NCBI GenBank assembly: GCA_045430345.1
Contig: JAILXT010000002.1
Location: 496,001-560,000, forward strand
DNA from: Agarilytica sp045430345
GTDB taxonomy: Bacteria; Pseudomonadota; Gammaproteobacteria; Pseudomonadales; Cellvibrionaceae
Length of the DNA: 64,000 nt
Direction of reading: 5' to 3'
Under the pieces are notes generated by a model, which made no database searches, was not told the origin of the DNA, and saw only the letters and a program-made list of their open reading frames with translations. Every line of letters starts with the position of its first letter. The first letter of the stretch is position 1. The position numbers and the translations under genes are program-made. This document shows, in pieces, positions 8,382 to 16,672 of this stretch.

Positions 8382-10265
8382 ATGAACTGGGCGAGTACCG
8401 AACACCACCGATTTAAAGATCACCTCAATGAGGCGATGGTGTTTGCGCGACGGATTATCTTCGCGTTGGCGTTGGTGGTTGTTTTGTTTGGTGTGTTGAT
8501 ATATCGCTTTTACTCGCTTCAAATTACCCATTACGAAAATTATGCCACGATGTCCGATCGCAATCGGATTCAGGTGCGACCGATAGCTCCGAACAGAGGC
8601 CTGGTATTTGATCGCCATGGGGAGCTGATCGCTGAAAATCGGCCGAGCTTTGCCTTGTCTATCGTTCGTGAACGGGTAAAAAACCTGGAAGAAACCATCG
8701 ATCGGCTCTCGGCGCTGATCGACATTGATGACGATGATAAAACCAGTTTTTACCGTTATCTGAAACAGCGCCGTCGGCCATATGAACCGGTGCCCTTGCG
8801 TTACCGTTTAACCAAGGAAGAAATTGCGATATTGGCGGTAAATAAATTCGCATTTCAGGGGATTAAAATCGAAGCGCAATTAGTCCGTTCATATCCTTAC
8901 GCCGACCTGTTCGCGCACTCCCTGGGTTATGTTGGTCGTATCAATGAAAAGGAACTTGCGGGTTTTGATGAAGACGATTTTAATCGGTATTCAGGGACGC
9001 GCAGTATTGGGAAAATAGGAATAGAAAAATACTATGAAAACGAATTGTTAGGTGAGGTTGGCGTAGAATATATTGAAGCAAACGCTCATGGTCGACGCTT
9101 GCGCCTTATTGATGAGGAGCAGCCCGAGGCAGGAAAAGATCTTCATCTTTTTTTAGATAGCGGCATCCAAGCTGCCGCAGTGAAGACCTTGGGCGAGCGC
9201 CGAGGTGCCCTGGTTGCTATTGAAGTGGCGAGCGGTGGTGTCTTGGCGATGGCGAGTACGCCAAGTTTTGACCCTAATTTGTTTGTTACTGGGATTAGCG
9301 TTAAGGCCTATCGTGGGCTGAATGAGTCTTTGGATTTACCTCTATTTAATCGTACGGTGCAGGGTCAGTATCCGCCGGGTTCGACGCTTAAGCCCATGCT
9401 AGGTTTGGGCGGGTTGGAAACACAAATTATTGATGTGGACACAAAAATAAAAGACCCTGGGTTTTATCAGTTAGAAAATGATGAGCGCTTTTACCGAGAA
9501 TGGAAGCAGGGTGGGCATGGCGAGAGCGTCGATTTAGAAGAGGCCATTATTGAATCCTGCGATATCTATTTTTACGATTTGGCTTTTCGCATGGGCGTCG
9601 ATCGCATGCATGAATTTGGTGTGCATTTTGGTTTGGGTGCGAAAACCAATCTGGATATTCCTAGTGAGCGTAGTGGTCTATGGCCGTCCCGTGCCTGGAA
9701 AAAAGCGGTGCGGGGTTTGGATTGGTATCCGGGGAATAGCTTGAATATGAGTATCGGGCAAGGGGATGTTTTGGCAACGCCATTGCAGCTAGCGGTGATG
9801 ACAGCCACCTTGGCGGCAAACGGAAAGCGCATAAAACCCCGTTTGGTTGCTCGTATTGGTGAGCAGAAGACAGACCTCGTCGAGGAAAGTAATTATCAAG
9901 GCTATGATCAAAACTGGGATTTTATTCATAGCTCAATGCATGATGTTGTTCATAGTATAAAAGGCACGGCTGCGCCGTTGGGCCGTAAAATGGCATACAA
10001 AATCGCGGGTAAAACGGGTACCGCGCAAGTGGTGGGCATTGCTCAGGGCGAAAAGTACGACAGTGAAAGCTTAACTGCCGCGAATCGAGATCATACCTTG
10101 TTTGTTGGTTTCGCCCCGGCAGAAAACCCAGAGATCGCGCTGGCGGTAATCGTAGAGAATGGTGAAAAACACTCGGCCACAACCTTTCCTGTGGTGAAAG
10201 CGGTGTTTGACCAATACTTTAAAAGTCAAAAAGCATTGACGCGTGCGCAGGATAAAAAACCATGA
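8382..10265 (+). CDS. mrdA: Penicillin-binding protein 2 (elongasome transpeptidase)
   Basis: 627 residues. A class B PBP that cross-links peptidoglycan during side-wall growth with RodA and MreBCD. One N-terminal membrane anchor (about 24-43) precedes a dimerisation domain (from about 60) and the transpeptidase domain. The active-site motifs are intact: SxxK in YPPGSTLKPMLG (about residue 331), SxD in ESCDIYFYDLA, and KTG in AGKTGTAQVVG (about 543). The last four bases overlap the rodA start (ATGA), so the two products are probably made in step. Confidence 0.97.
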   Translation: MNWASTEHHRFKDHLNEAMVFARRIIFALALVVVLFGVLIYRFYSLQITHYENYATMSDRNRIQVRPIAPNRGLVFDRHGELIAENRPSFALSIVRERVKNLEETIDRLSALIDIDDDDKTSFYRYLKQRRRPYEPVPLRYRLTKEEIAILAVNKFAFQGIKIEAQLVRSYPYADLFAHSLGYVGRINEKELAGFDEDDFNRYSGTRSIGKIGIEKYYENELLGEVGVEYIEANAHGRRLRLIDEEQPEAGKDLHLFLDSGIQAAAVKTLGERRGALVAIEVASGGVLAMASTPSFDPNLFVTGISVKAYRGLNESLDLPLFNRTVQGQYPPGSTLKPMLGLGGLETQIIDVDTKIKDPGFYQLENDERFYREWKQGGHGESVDLEEAIIESCDIYFYDLAFRMGVDRMHEFGVHFGLGAKTNLDIPSERSGLWPSRAWKKAVRGLDWYPGNSLNMSIGQGDVLATPLQLAVMTATLAANGKRIKPRLVARIGEQKTDLVEESNYQGYDQNWDFIHSSMHDVVHSIKGTAAPLGRKMAYKIAGKTGTAQVVGIAQGEKYDSESLTAANRDHTLFVGFAPAENPEIALAVIVENGEKHSATTFPVVKAVFDQYFKSQKALTRAQDKKP

Positions 10266-11413
10266 GCACAGCGAATCAAGATTTTTTAAGACGCCTGCCG
10301 GATTCAACGCATCACTTTGCCCGTAGCGAAGGTGTACTCAAGCGTTTGCATGTCGACCCGGTCCTACTGGTGCTTTTATTAACCGTGACCTGTTTCGGTC
10401 TTACGGTACTTTACAGCGCAAGCGGGGAAAGCGAGCGTCTTATTACACGACAACTCGTCTTTTTTGGTATTGCCTACTGTACGATGTTTGCGGTCGCGCA
10501 GGTGGACATGAATGTGATGCGCCGATGGGCGCCATGGTTTTATGGCTTAGGTTTGATCCTCCTTATTTTGGTGTTTGTGATTGGCGTGGGTGCTAAGGGC
10601 GCTCAGCGTTGGATCAGTTTGGGTTTTTTCCGCTTTCAGCCATCTGAGGTGCTCAAAATTGCCGTGCCGGTGATGGTGGCGTCTTACTTATCGAATAGGG
10701 TTTTGCCGCCGAATCTCAAGCATACCTTTTGGTGCCTTACGATTATCGCGCTCCCTGCGGTGCTTATTTTGAAGCAGCCAGATTTGGGCACATCCTTGTT
10801 GATCAGCGCGTCCGGGATAATTGCGGTGTTTTTGGCGGGTTTGCGTTGGCGTTATATTCTTTCGAGCGTGTTCATTTTAGGCTGCAGCATTTGGCCTATG
10901 TGGGTGTTTGTGATGAAGGATTATCAGAAGCAGCGCGTGCTGACACTGCTGGATCCTGAGGCGGACCGCCTTGGGGCGGGTTGGAATATTATCCAATCTA
11001 AAACCGCCATTGGCTCTGGGGGTATCGAAGGGAAGGGGTGGCTGAATGGCACCCAATCCCAGCTCGACTTCCTCCCAGAAAGCCATACCGATTTTATTAT
11101 CGCCGTATTGGCAGAAGAATTTGGTTTGGTTGGCGTATTGTCGTTGATTGTGTTGTATTTGCTTATTATTGGCCGAGGGCTTTTTATTGCGTGGTCAGCA
11201 CAAAATACATTTAATCGACTACTTGCGGGGAGTATTACGCTAACTTTCTTTGTCTACGTCTTTGTGAATATCGGAATGGTGTCTGGATTGCTGCCCGTGG
11301 TGGGGGTTCCTTTGCCGTTGGTGAGTTTGGGTGGAACCTCGATTGTGACGCTGATGACTGGCTTTGGTATTTTAATGGCGGTTGCAACAGAAAAGAAAAA
11401 AGTTACCTCATAA
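10262..11413 (+). CDS. rodA: Rod-shape peptidoglycan polymerase RodA
   Basis: 383 residues, a SEDS-family membrane glycosyltransferase that polymerises lipid II in the elongasome. About ten hydrophobic segments are visible. Family motifs include GAKGAQRWISLGFFRFQPSEVLKIA (about 100-125, quoted in part: RWISLGFFRFQPSE), the loop IIQSKTAIGSGGIEGKGW, LPESHTDFIIAVLAEEFGL containing the catalytic-loop region, and GLLPVVGVPLPLVSLGGTS near the end. It overlaps mrdA by four bases. Confidence 0.97.
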   Translation: MSTANQDFLRRLPDSTHHFARSEGVLKRLHVDPVLLVLLLTVTCFGLTVLYSASGESERLITRQLVFFGIAYCTMFAVAQVDMNVMRRWAPWFYGLGLILLILVFVIGVGAKGAQRWISLGFFRFQPSEVLKIAVPVMVASYLSNRVLPPNLKHTFWCLTIIALPAVLILKQPDLGTSLLISASGIIAVFLAGLRWRYILSSVFILGCSIWPMWVFVMKDYQKQRVLTLLDPEADRLGAGWNIIQSKTAIGSGGIEGKGWLNGTQSQLDFLPESHTDFIIAVLAEEFGLVGVLSLIVLYLLIIGRGLFIAWSAQNTFNRLLAGSITLTFFVYVFVNIGMVSGLLPVVGVPLPLVSLGGTSIVTLMTGFGILMAVATEKKKVTS

Positions 11414-11516
11414 TGGGATATTCATCTAATTTTAGGTTTGTTGGCGCGGTCATTACGGGGTGTTCTAGGTATGCTGAGCACAGGCCCCAAGTACGCATAA
11501 TTACATAAAGGATTTC

Positions 11517-12635
11517 ATGTTGAGCATGTTGAACGAGAGAAAAGACAGTAGAGAAATGAAAATATCGATAAAGCTATTTAAGGCGCCATGGGCAAAACTG
11601 CATTCGTTGTTGCGCAGTAGCGGCTATTTTATTCGTGGTGTGGTGGGGGTATCAGCAAGTGTGTTGGCTCTTTCTGCGACAGCCGATTATTCAGTTCATC
11701 CAGGAGCAGAAGCATTTATTCAGAAAATGGTAAGCGAACATAAGTTTACTGAAAAAGAAGTGGCGTCTTTGTTGTCTCAAGCGAATAAGCAGGAGTCCAT
11801 TCTAGAGGCTATTTCTCGCCCTGCGGAAAAGACAAAAGAGTGGTTTGAGTATCGCAATATATTCATTCAAGAGTCTCGCATTAAGCAAGGCGTGGCATTT
11901 TGGAATGAGCATAAAGCGACGATTCAGCGAGCATCAGAGGAAATGGGCGTCGCGCCGGAAATTATTGTCGCCATTATTGGTGTGGAAACACGCTATGGTC
12001 GTCATGCCGGGAAATACAGAGTGATTGATGCCTTATCGACGCTGGGCTTCGATTACCCTAAGCGGGGAAAATTTTTTCGGGGGCAGCTTGAGCACTACAT
12101 GCTGATGACCCGCGAACAAGAGCAAGACCCGCTATCACTTAAAGGTTCCTACGCCGGTGCAATGGGTTACGGTCAGTTTATTCCCAGTAGTTACCGCGCA
12201 TATGCCGTGGATTTTGATGATGATAATAAGGTCGATATTTGGAATAATCCGGTAGATGCGATCGGCAGTGTGGCCAACTATTTTAAAGCACACAAATGGA
12301 AAGACGGGCAGCCAGTGTTGGCGCGCGCACGTATCTCAGGCGAGTACGACAAAGATATTTTGAATGAAAAATCTAAGCCAAAATATTCGTTAGCAGAATT
12401 GGAGAAAAAAGGTTTTCGTTTGGCGTCGGCCGAAAATAAGGACAAAGAAAAATTCACACCGGGGAGTTTTTCTCCCGACAGTAAGGCTATGCCGCTGATG
12501 TATGTGGGTGATCATGGCAAAGAGTTTTGGTTGGGTTTTAATAATTTTTATGTGATTACCCGCTACAATCGCAGCCATTTATATGCGATGGCGGTGTGGG
12601 AGTTGGGCGAGAAAATTAAGCAGGAAATGAAGTAG
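11517..12635 (+). CDS. mltB: Lytic murein transglycosylase B
   Basis: 372 residues. It cleaves the MurNAc-GlcNAc bond of peptidoglycan, leaving 1,6-anhydro ends. The catalytic Glu lies in IIGVETRYGRHAGKYRVIDA (about residue 157), and the GAMGYGQFIPSSYRAYAVDFD segment is the family's second hallmark. AAAGGA sits four bases before the ATG at 11517. The N-terminus is long: 40 polar or basic residues, then a hydrophobic stretch (about 42-58) ending ATADYS. No Cys is seen at its end, so unlike E. coli MltB it lacks a lipobox and may be soluble or held by an uncleaved helix. It sits with rodA and rlpA in the cell-wall cluster. Confidence 0.95.
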   Translation: MLSMLNERKDSREMKISIKLFKAPWAKLHSLLRSSGYFIRGVVGVSASVLALSATADYSVHPGAEAFIQKMVSEHKFTEKEVASLLSQANKQESILEAISRPAEKTKEWFEYRNIFIQESRIKQGVAFWNEHKATIQRASEEMGVAPEIIVAIIGVETRYGRHAGKYRVIDALSTLGFDYPKRGKFFRGQLEHYMLMTREQEQDPLSLKGSYAGAMGYGQFIPSSYRAYAVDFDDDNKVDIWNNPVDAIGSVANYFKAHKWKDGQPVLARARISGEYDKDILNEKSKPKYSLAELEKKGFRLASAENKDKEKFTPGSFSPDSKAMPLMYVGDHGKEFWLGFNNFYVITRYNRSHLYAMAVWELGEKIKQEMK

Positions 12636-12651
12636 AGGAATTACCGGCATA

Positions 12652-13533
12652 ATGCGAAGGGTTTTAAAAAGCGTAAGTGTTACATGTGCAATTGTATTGT
12701 TGACGGCTTGTGAAAATTTATGGGTGGTGGAAGAGCAGGATCGTGGTCCTGACCAACCGTTAGATGTTTCTCATATCAAAGAGCCGATTCCCCGTGAAGA
12801 GCTTCGCACGATTGCGGGGAATAAAACGCCCTATAAGGTTCTGGGTAAAACGTATCATATATTGAGCACGCCTGAAGGTTACCGAGAAAAAGGCGTCGCC
12901 TCCTGGTATGGCGAAAAATTTCATGGTCGTCACACGGCCAATGGTGAAATTTACAATATGTATGGCATGACCGCTGCGCATAAAACACTGCCTATTCCCA
13001 GTTATGTGCGTGTTACCAATATTGAAAATCGCCGAAGCATCATTGTGCGTGTGAATGACCGTGGGCCATTTCATGGTGATCGCGTGATTGATTTGACGTA
13101 TACCGCCGCGAAGAAGTTGGGTTATGAGCGTAGCGGCACCGCGAAAGTGTCGTTGGAATATATTGACCCGTCGACCTACCATGCCACGCATCCACAGTCA
13201 TCTTCTGGTGGGGCGAAGGTCGCCAACAATGGCGTGTCTGTTTCTGGTTCGGGTCTAAAAGCACCGGAGCCAGAAGATTCGGGTGGTTATAAATTACCAG
13301 AGAACACCTATTTACAGGCTGGTGCTTTTGGCAAAAAGGCGTCTGCTGAAGCATTTAAGGTCAAATTGAAGACGCTATCCGCTCTTCCCATCCGCATACG
13401 GCCGCCTTCTCGTAGGAAGGATTTATACATCGTACAAATTGGCCCGGTTACAAGTAATCTACAAGTGCTTGAGCTTCGGCAGAAGCTCCTCGATGCTAAC
13501 TACCCCGCTCCTCACGTCGTCCGCGAGAAGTGA
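12652..13533 (+). CDS. rlpA: Septal ring lytic transglycosylase RlpA (lipoprotein)
   Basis: 293 residues. The signal peptide ends in the lipobox VLLTAC (Cys 20), giving an outer-membrane lipoprotein. The double-psi beta-barrel domain spans about 82-170 (GVASWYGEKFHGRHTANGE, then VRVNDRGPFHGDRVIDL). In Pseudomonas this domain cuts peptidoglycan strands lacking stem peptides. A linker rich in Ser, Gly and Pro leads to a SPOR domain (about 220-293: YLQAGAFGKKASAEAFK ... YIVQIGPV), which binds denuded glycan at the division site. It sits 16 bases after mltB. Confidence 0.96.
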   Translation: MRRVLKSVSVTCAIVLLTACENLWVVEEQDRGPDQPLDVSHIKEPIPREELRTIAGNKTPYKVLGKTYHILSTPEGYREKGVASWYGEKFHGRHTANGEIYNMYGMTAAHKTLPIPSYVRVTNIENRRSIIVRVNDRGPFHGDRVIDLTYTAAKKLGYERSGTAKVSLEYIDPSTYHATHPQSSSGGAKVANNGVSVSGSGLKAPEPEDSGGYKLPENTYLQAGAFGKKASAEAFKVKLKTLSALPIRIRPPSRRKDLYIVQIGPVTSNLQVLELRQKLLDANYPAPHVVREK

Positions 13534-13614
13534 GGCGGTTCATCGTTGTAGGCTACGTGTTTGGGTTGCAATCTGATACACTTTCACGCCTTTAGATCAT
13601 AGGTTTATCTTGTT

Positions 13615-14787
13615 ATGTCTTCTTTCAAAATGCGTTTTCCACTCGCGTTTTTACTCGTATTTGTGTGTGCATCCTCTTGGGCTGCACAGGTTATCATTCC
13701 TTCCCCGCCAAAGTTGGGGGCAAAAGCCTTCCTGTTAATCGATGCGGACACAGGTAAGGTTCTGGTTGAGCACAACGCTAAACAGCAGTTGCCTCCGGCA
13801 AGTTTAACCAAGATGATGACCAGTTATATCGTCTCTGAAGAGATCGATGCTGGGCGACTAAAAGAAACCGATCTTGTGCGTATTAGTGATGATGCGTGGC
13901 GGCGTGGCGGAACGAAAAGTGGGAGTTCCACAATGTTTCTCAAGCCTCGCTCAGAAGTGCCTGTGATCGACCTTTTGAGAGGGATCATTATTCAATCGGG
14001 CAACGATGCGTCTATTGCTTTAGCGCAGCACATCGCGGGAAGTGAAGATGCCTTCGCGGATGTGATGAATCAGCAGGCGCAGTTATTGGGGATGAAAGAT
14101 TCACATTTCAAAAACGCGACGGGATGGCCCGCCGATGGACATATCACAACGGCTTATGATTTGGCGTTGTTAGCGACGTCGCTCATCAATGATCACCAGA
14201 GCCATTACTCCATATATTCTGAAAAATATTTTAAATATAACGGGATCAATCAGCCGAACCGAAACAAGCTCCTATTTTTGCCGGGGACTTATGTCGATGG
14301 TATTAAAACGGGACACACAAGCGAGGCGGGTTTCGGTTTGGTGTCCTCTGCGCTTAGAGATGGCACACGCTTGGTGGCCGTTGTGTTGGGTGCTCGCTCT
14401 GAAAAACAGCGTGCGGATGATTCTAATAAACTCCTGTCGTATGGATTTCGTTATTATAAAACCCATACGCTATACCAACCAGCTGATGCGGTGGTTACCA
14501 GTCGAGTTTGGAAAGGTCTGAGTGACGAAATTAAACTTGGGGTCAAAGAAAACGTGATCGCGACGATCCCTCGCGGTAGTCATAAAAATTTAAATGCTGT
14601 GACAGAAATCAATACGGTTATCGAAGCGCCCATCACTAAAGGGCAAGAGCTCGGTGTGTTGCGCGTGACGTTAGATGGCGAAGTTGTGGTTGAAGAAGCG
14701 CTAGTGGCAATTGAAAATGTAAACGCGGCAGGTTTCTTTGCGAGAGCCTGGGATAGTATTGTGTTGATGGTGAGTGGTCCGAACTAA
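13615..14787 (+). CDS. dacA: D-alanyl-D-alanine carboxypeptidase (PBP5/6 family)
   Basis: 390 residues. It trims the terminal D-Ala from peptidoglycan stem peptides in the periplasm. The signal peptide covers about residues 1-23 (MSSFKMRFPLAFLLVFVCAS...). The three penicillin-binding motifs are present: SLTK (about 63-66), SGND (about 129-132) and KTG in DGIKTGHTSEAG (about 231). The C-terminal beta domain follows, ending with a hydrophobic-amphipathic tail (AAGFFARAWDSIVLMV) typical of membrane anchoring in PBP5. ybeD begins 5 bases downstream. Confidence 0.97.
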   Translation: MSSFKMRFPLAFLLVFVCASSWAAQVIIPSPPKLGAKAFLLIDADTGKVLVEHNAKQQLPPASLTKMMTSYIVSEEIDAGRLKETDLVRISDDAWRRGGTKSGSSTMFLKPRSEVPVIDLLRGIIIQSGNDASIALAQHIAGSEDAFADVMNQQAQLLGMKDSHFKNATGWPADGHITTAYDLALLATSLINDHQSHYSIYSEKYFKYNGINQPNRNKLLFLPGTYVDGIKTGHTSEAGFGLVSSALRDGTRLVAVVLGARSEKQRADDSNKLLSYGFRYYKTHTLYQPADAVVTSRVWKGLSDEIKLGVKENVIATIPRGSHKNLNAVTEINTVIEAPITKGQELGVLRVTLDGEVVVEEALVAIENVNAAGFFARAWDSIVLMVSGPN

Positions 14788-14792
14788 ATATT

Positions 14793-15065
14793 ATGAGCCA
14801 GCAAGAACCTCCAAAGATTGAATTTCCCTGCGCGGATTACCCCATAAAAGTGATGGGTAAAGCAAGCGACGAGTACCGCGATGCGGTACTCGAGATTATA
14901 GAAATTCATGCTTCTGGTTTTGATCGTACGAAAGTGCGCATTCAAGGTAGTAGCAAAGGCACGTTTCATTCTGTCACCGTATTTATCGAAGCGACGGGTA
15001 TTGATCAGTTGCAAAACATTTTCGAAGATTTGAAAAAACACCCGTCTACCAAGATGGTGTTGTAA
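14793..15065 (+). CDS. ybeD: YbeD/DUF493 family protein
   Basis: 90 residues, standard length. A small cytoplasmic alpha/beta protein of ferredoxin-like fold, with segments IEFPCADYPIKVMGKA and IQGSSKGTFHSVTVFIEATG. Its molecular job is not settled. Its position between dacA and lipB is strongly conserved in gammaproteobacteria and holds here, with gaps of 5 and 7 bases that indicate one transcript. It has been suggested to influence lipoate metabolism, an idea based mainly on neighbourhood. Confidence 0.93.
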   Translation: MSQQEPPKIEFPCADYPIKVMGKASDEYRDAVLEIIEIHASGFDRTKVRIQGSSKGTFHSVTVFIEATGIDQLQNIFEDLKKHPSTKMVL

Positions 15066-15072
15066 ATTCAGC

Positions 15073-15708
15073 ATGAACGACTTCCATCGTGAACTCGTTG
15101 TCAAAGATATGGGTCGTACCCGTTACCAAGATGTCTGGCATGCGATGCGCGACTATACTGATCAGCGCACGGCTGGATCACCCAATGAGTTATGGTTAAC
15201 TGAGCATGCGCCTGTGTTTACCCAAGGTCAGGCGGGGAAGCCAGAGCACTTACTTCACTCATCTGAAATTCCCGTTGTCAAAACCGATCGTGGTGGGCAG
15301 ATTACGTATCATGGTCCTGGTCAGTTGGTGGTATATCCTTTGTTAAATTTAAAAGCCATGAAGCTCGGTGTAAGGGATCTTGTGACGGCGATAGAAACCT
15401 CAGTGGTTGAATGTTTAAAGGAATATGGTATCTCCGCTGCAGCGAAACCGGATGCACCGGGTGTGTATGTGGATAATAAAAAGATTGCATCTCTTGGTTT
15501 GCGCGTGCGAAAAGGCTGTAGCTATCACGGCGTTGCGATTAATGTGTGTGCAGATTTAAAGCCGTTTCAGCAAATTAACCCTTGTGGGTATCAGGGTTTA
15601 GAAATGGTGAATATAAACGATGTGTCTGAACGCATATTGTCAGTGCGTGATGTTAAAACCGGCTACATCAATAAAATTGCTGAGCAGTTGAATCTAGAAT
15701 TGATATAA
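15073..15708 (+). CDS. lipB: Octanoyl-[acyl-carrier-protein]-protein N-octanoyltransferase
   Basis: 211 residues. It moves octanoate from acyl carrier protein to the lipoyl domains of 2-oxoacid dehydrogenases and GcvH, the first step of lipoate synthesis. Visible motifs are DRGGQITYHGPGQLVVYPLL (about 75-94), the catalytic Lys in KKIASLGLRV (about 135-140) and the catalytic Cys in INPCGYQGLEM (about 176). lipA normally follows directly. Here two minus-strand genes (15736-19126) stand between them, so lipA cannot be read from the same transcript without crossing opposing genes. Confidence 0.97.
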   Translation: MNDFHRELVVKDMGRTRYQDVWHAMRDYTDQRTAGSPNELWLTEHAPVFTQGQAGKPEHLLHSSEIPVVKTDRGGQITYHGPGQLVVYPLLNLKAMKLGVRDLVTAIETSVVECLKEYGISAAAKPDAPGVYVDNKKIASLGLRVRKGCSYHGVAINVCADLKPFQQINPCGYQGLEMVNINDVSERILSVRDVKTGYINKIAEQLNLELI

Positions 15709-15735
15709 GTAGCCCGATTTATAAAAACGGTAAGC

Positions 15736-16488
15736 TTAGTCTTGCACGGCCTTAAATCCTCCCCCTTTAACCCACCATGCGAATCCGAAGGCGATTAAAC
15801 CCAGAGCTTCAAGAAAAAATGTGACGGCAAATTTATCCCACGGGGCGGCATATGGGGTGCTATCTAGGAGGTACGATTTTAGGCCTATTATAATAAGCAC
15901 CGAGATGATGGTGTATCCACTGATTCTATAAATCGTATTACGCTTTTTCTTCGCGCCAGACATCTGCCCGTCTGGAGATGTTTTCGTAAAAATACAAATC
16001 GAGAAGTACGCTAGGGATAAAAAATACCCCAGTGTCGCAAATGCGTGTAGATTCGCCGATTGGGAAAAGAGTGAGTAATCGATAAAGTCTATCGCATGAC
16101 ACATCCCCCCCGTGCATTGTTGCGCCGTATGAATAAATGCGCGAATTTGTTCGCCTTGAAAGCCGCAGCTATAACCTTCCACAGGAAAAAGTGCGATGCC
16201 AAATGTACATACGCCAGCGAATGTCGAGATTCGGTCATCCCATTTTGTGCTGTCTCCGTAACTGAAATCGCCTTTATATGAGATCAGGAAAAATCCGATA
16301 AAGAAAAGAAATCCGACAAATATGTCGCCCGCGAAAGGAGCGAAATAGTATTCGCTCATCGTTTTGTAAGTGCATACGTGGGGGAATGCTAGGCCAATAA
16401 GCAGGAGCGATGTAGGCAGTAATATGCCGGTTATGCCTACCAATTTTCGGAGTTTTTTGGGGTCGTGGAACAGATCGCTGCTATTCAT
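15736..16488 (-). CDS. Six-helix membrane protein of unknown function
   Basis: 250 residues from the ATG at 16488, which has a strong ribosome site (GAGAGGG, five bases before it). An upstream in-frame ATG at 16512 would encode that site inside the protein and is less likely. About six membrane segments are seen (roughly 12-32, 42-62, 82-98, 137-160, 174-194, 212-236). The loop between the third and fourth holds several Cys (YSCGFQ, QQCTGGMCHAID), possibly forming disulfides on the outer face. It resembles DUF998-like integral membrane proteins only in layout, so no family is assigned. It converges with lipB and follows the PAS-GGDEF-EAL gene on the same strand. Confidence 0.7.
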   Translation of the reverse strand: MNSSDLFHDPKKLRKLVGITGILLPTSLLLIGLAFPHVCTYKTMSEYYFAPFAGDIFVGFLFFIGFFLISYKGDFSYGDSTKWDDRISTFAGVCTFGIALFPVEGYSCGFQGEQIRAFIHTAQQCTGGMCHAIDFIDYSLFSQSANLHAFATLGYFLSLAYFSICIFTKTSPDGQMSGAKKKRNTIYRISGYTIISVLIIIGLKSYLLDSTPYAAPWDKFAVTFFLEALGLIAFGFAWWVKGGGFKAVQD

Positions 16489-16672
16489 GTTTTCCCTCTC
16501 GTGTCTGTTCATTTTATTCGTACATAATATTCCGATGGCATAACATGAAACGGTAAAGTTTTCACAATATTTCCCAGTTCTGGTTGTGCCACTGTTTAAG
16601 ATAGATCAGATTTTGGCGGTTAACAAAGAAAAATGTGCTATCTCCAGGTGTTGCAGCCATTCATGGCGACCG

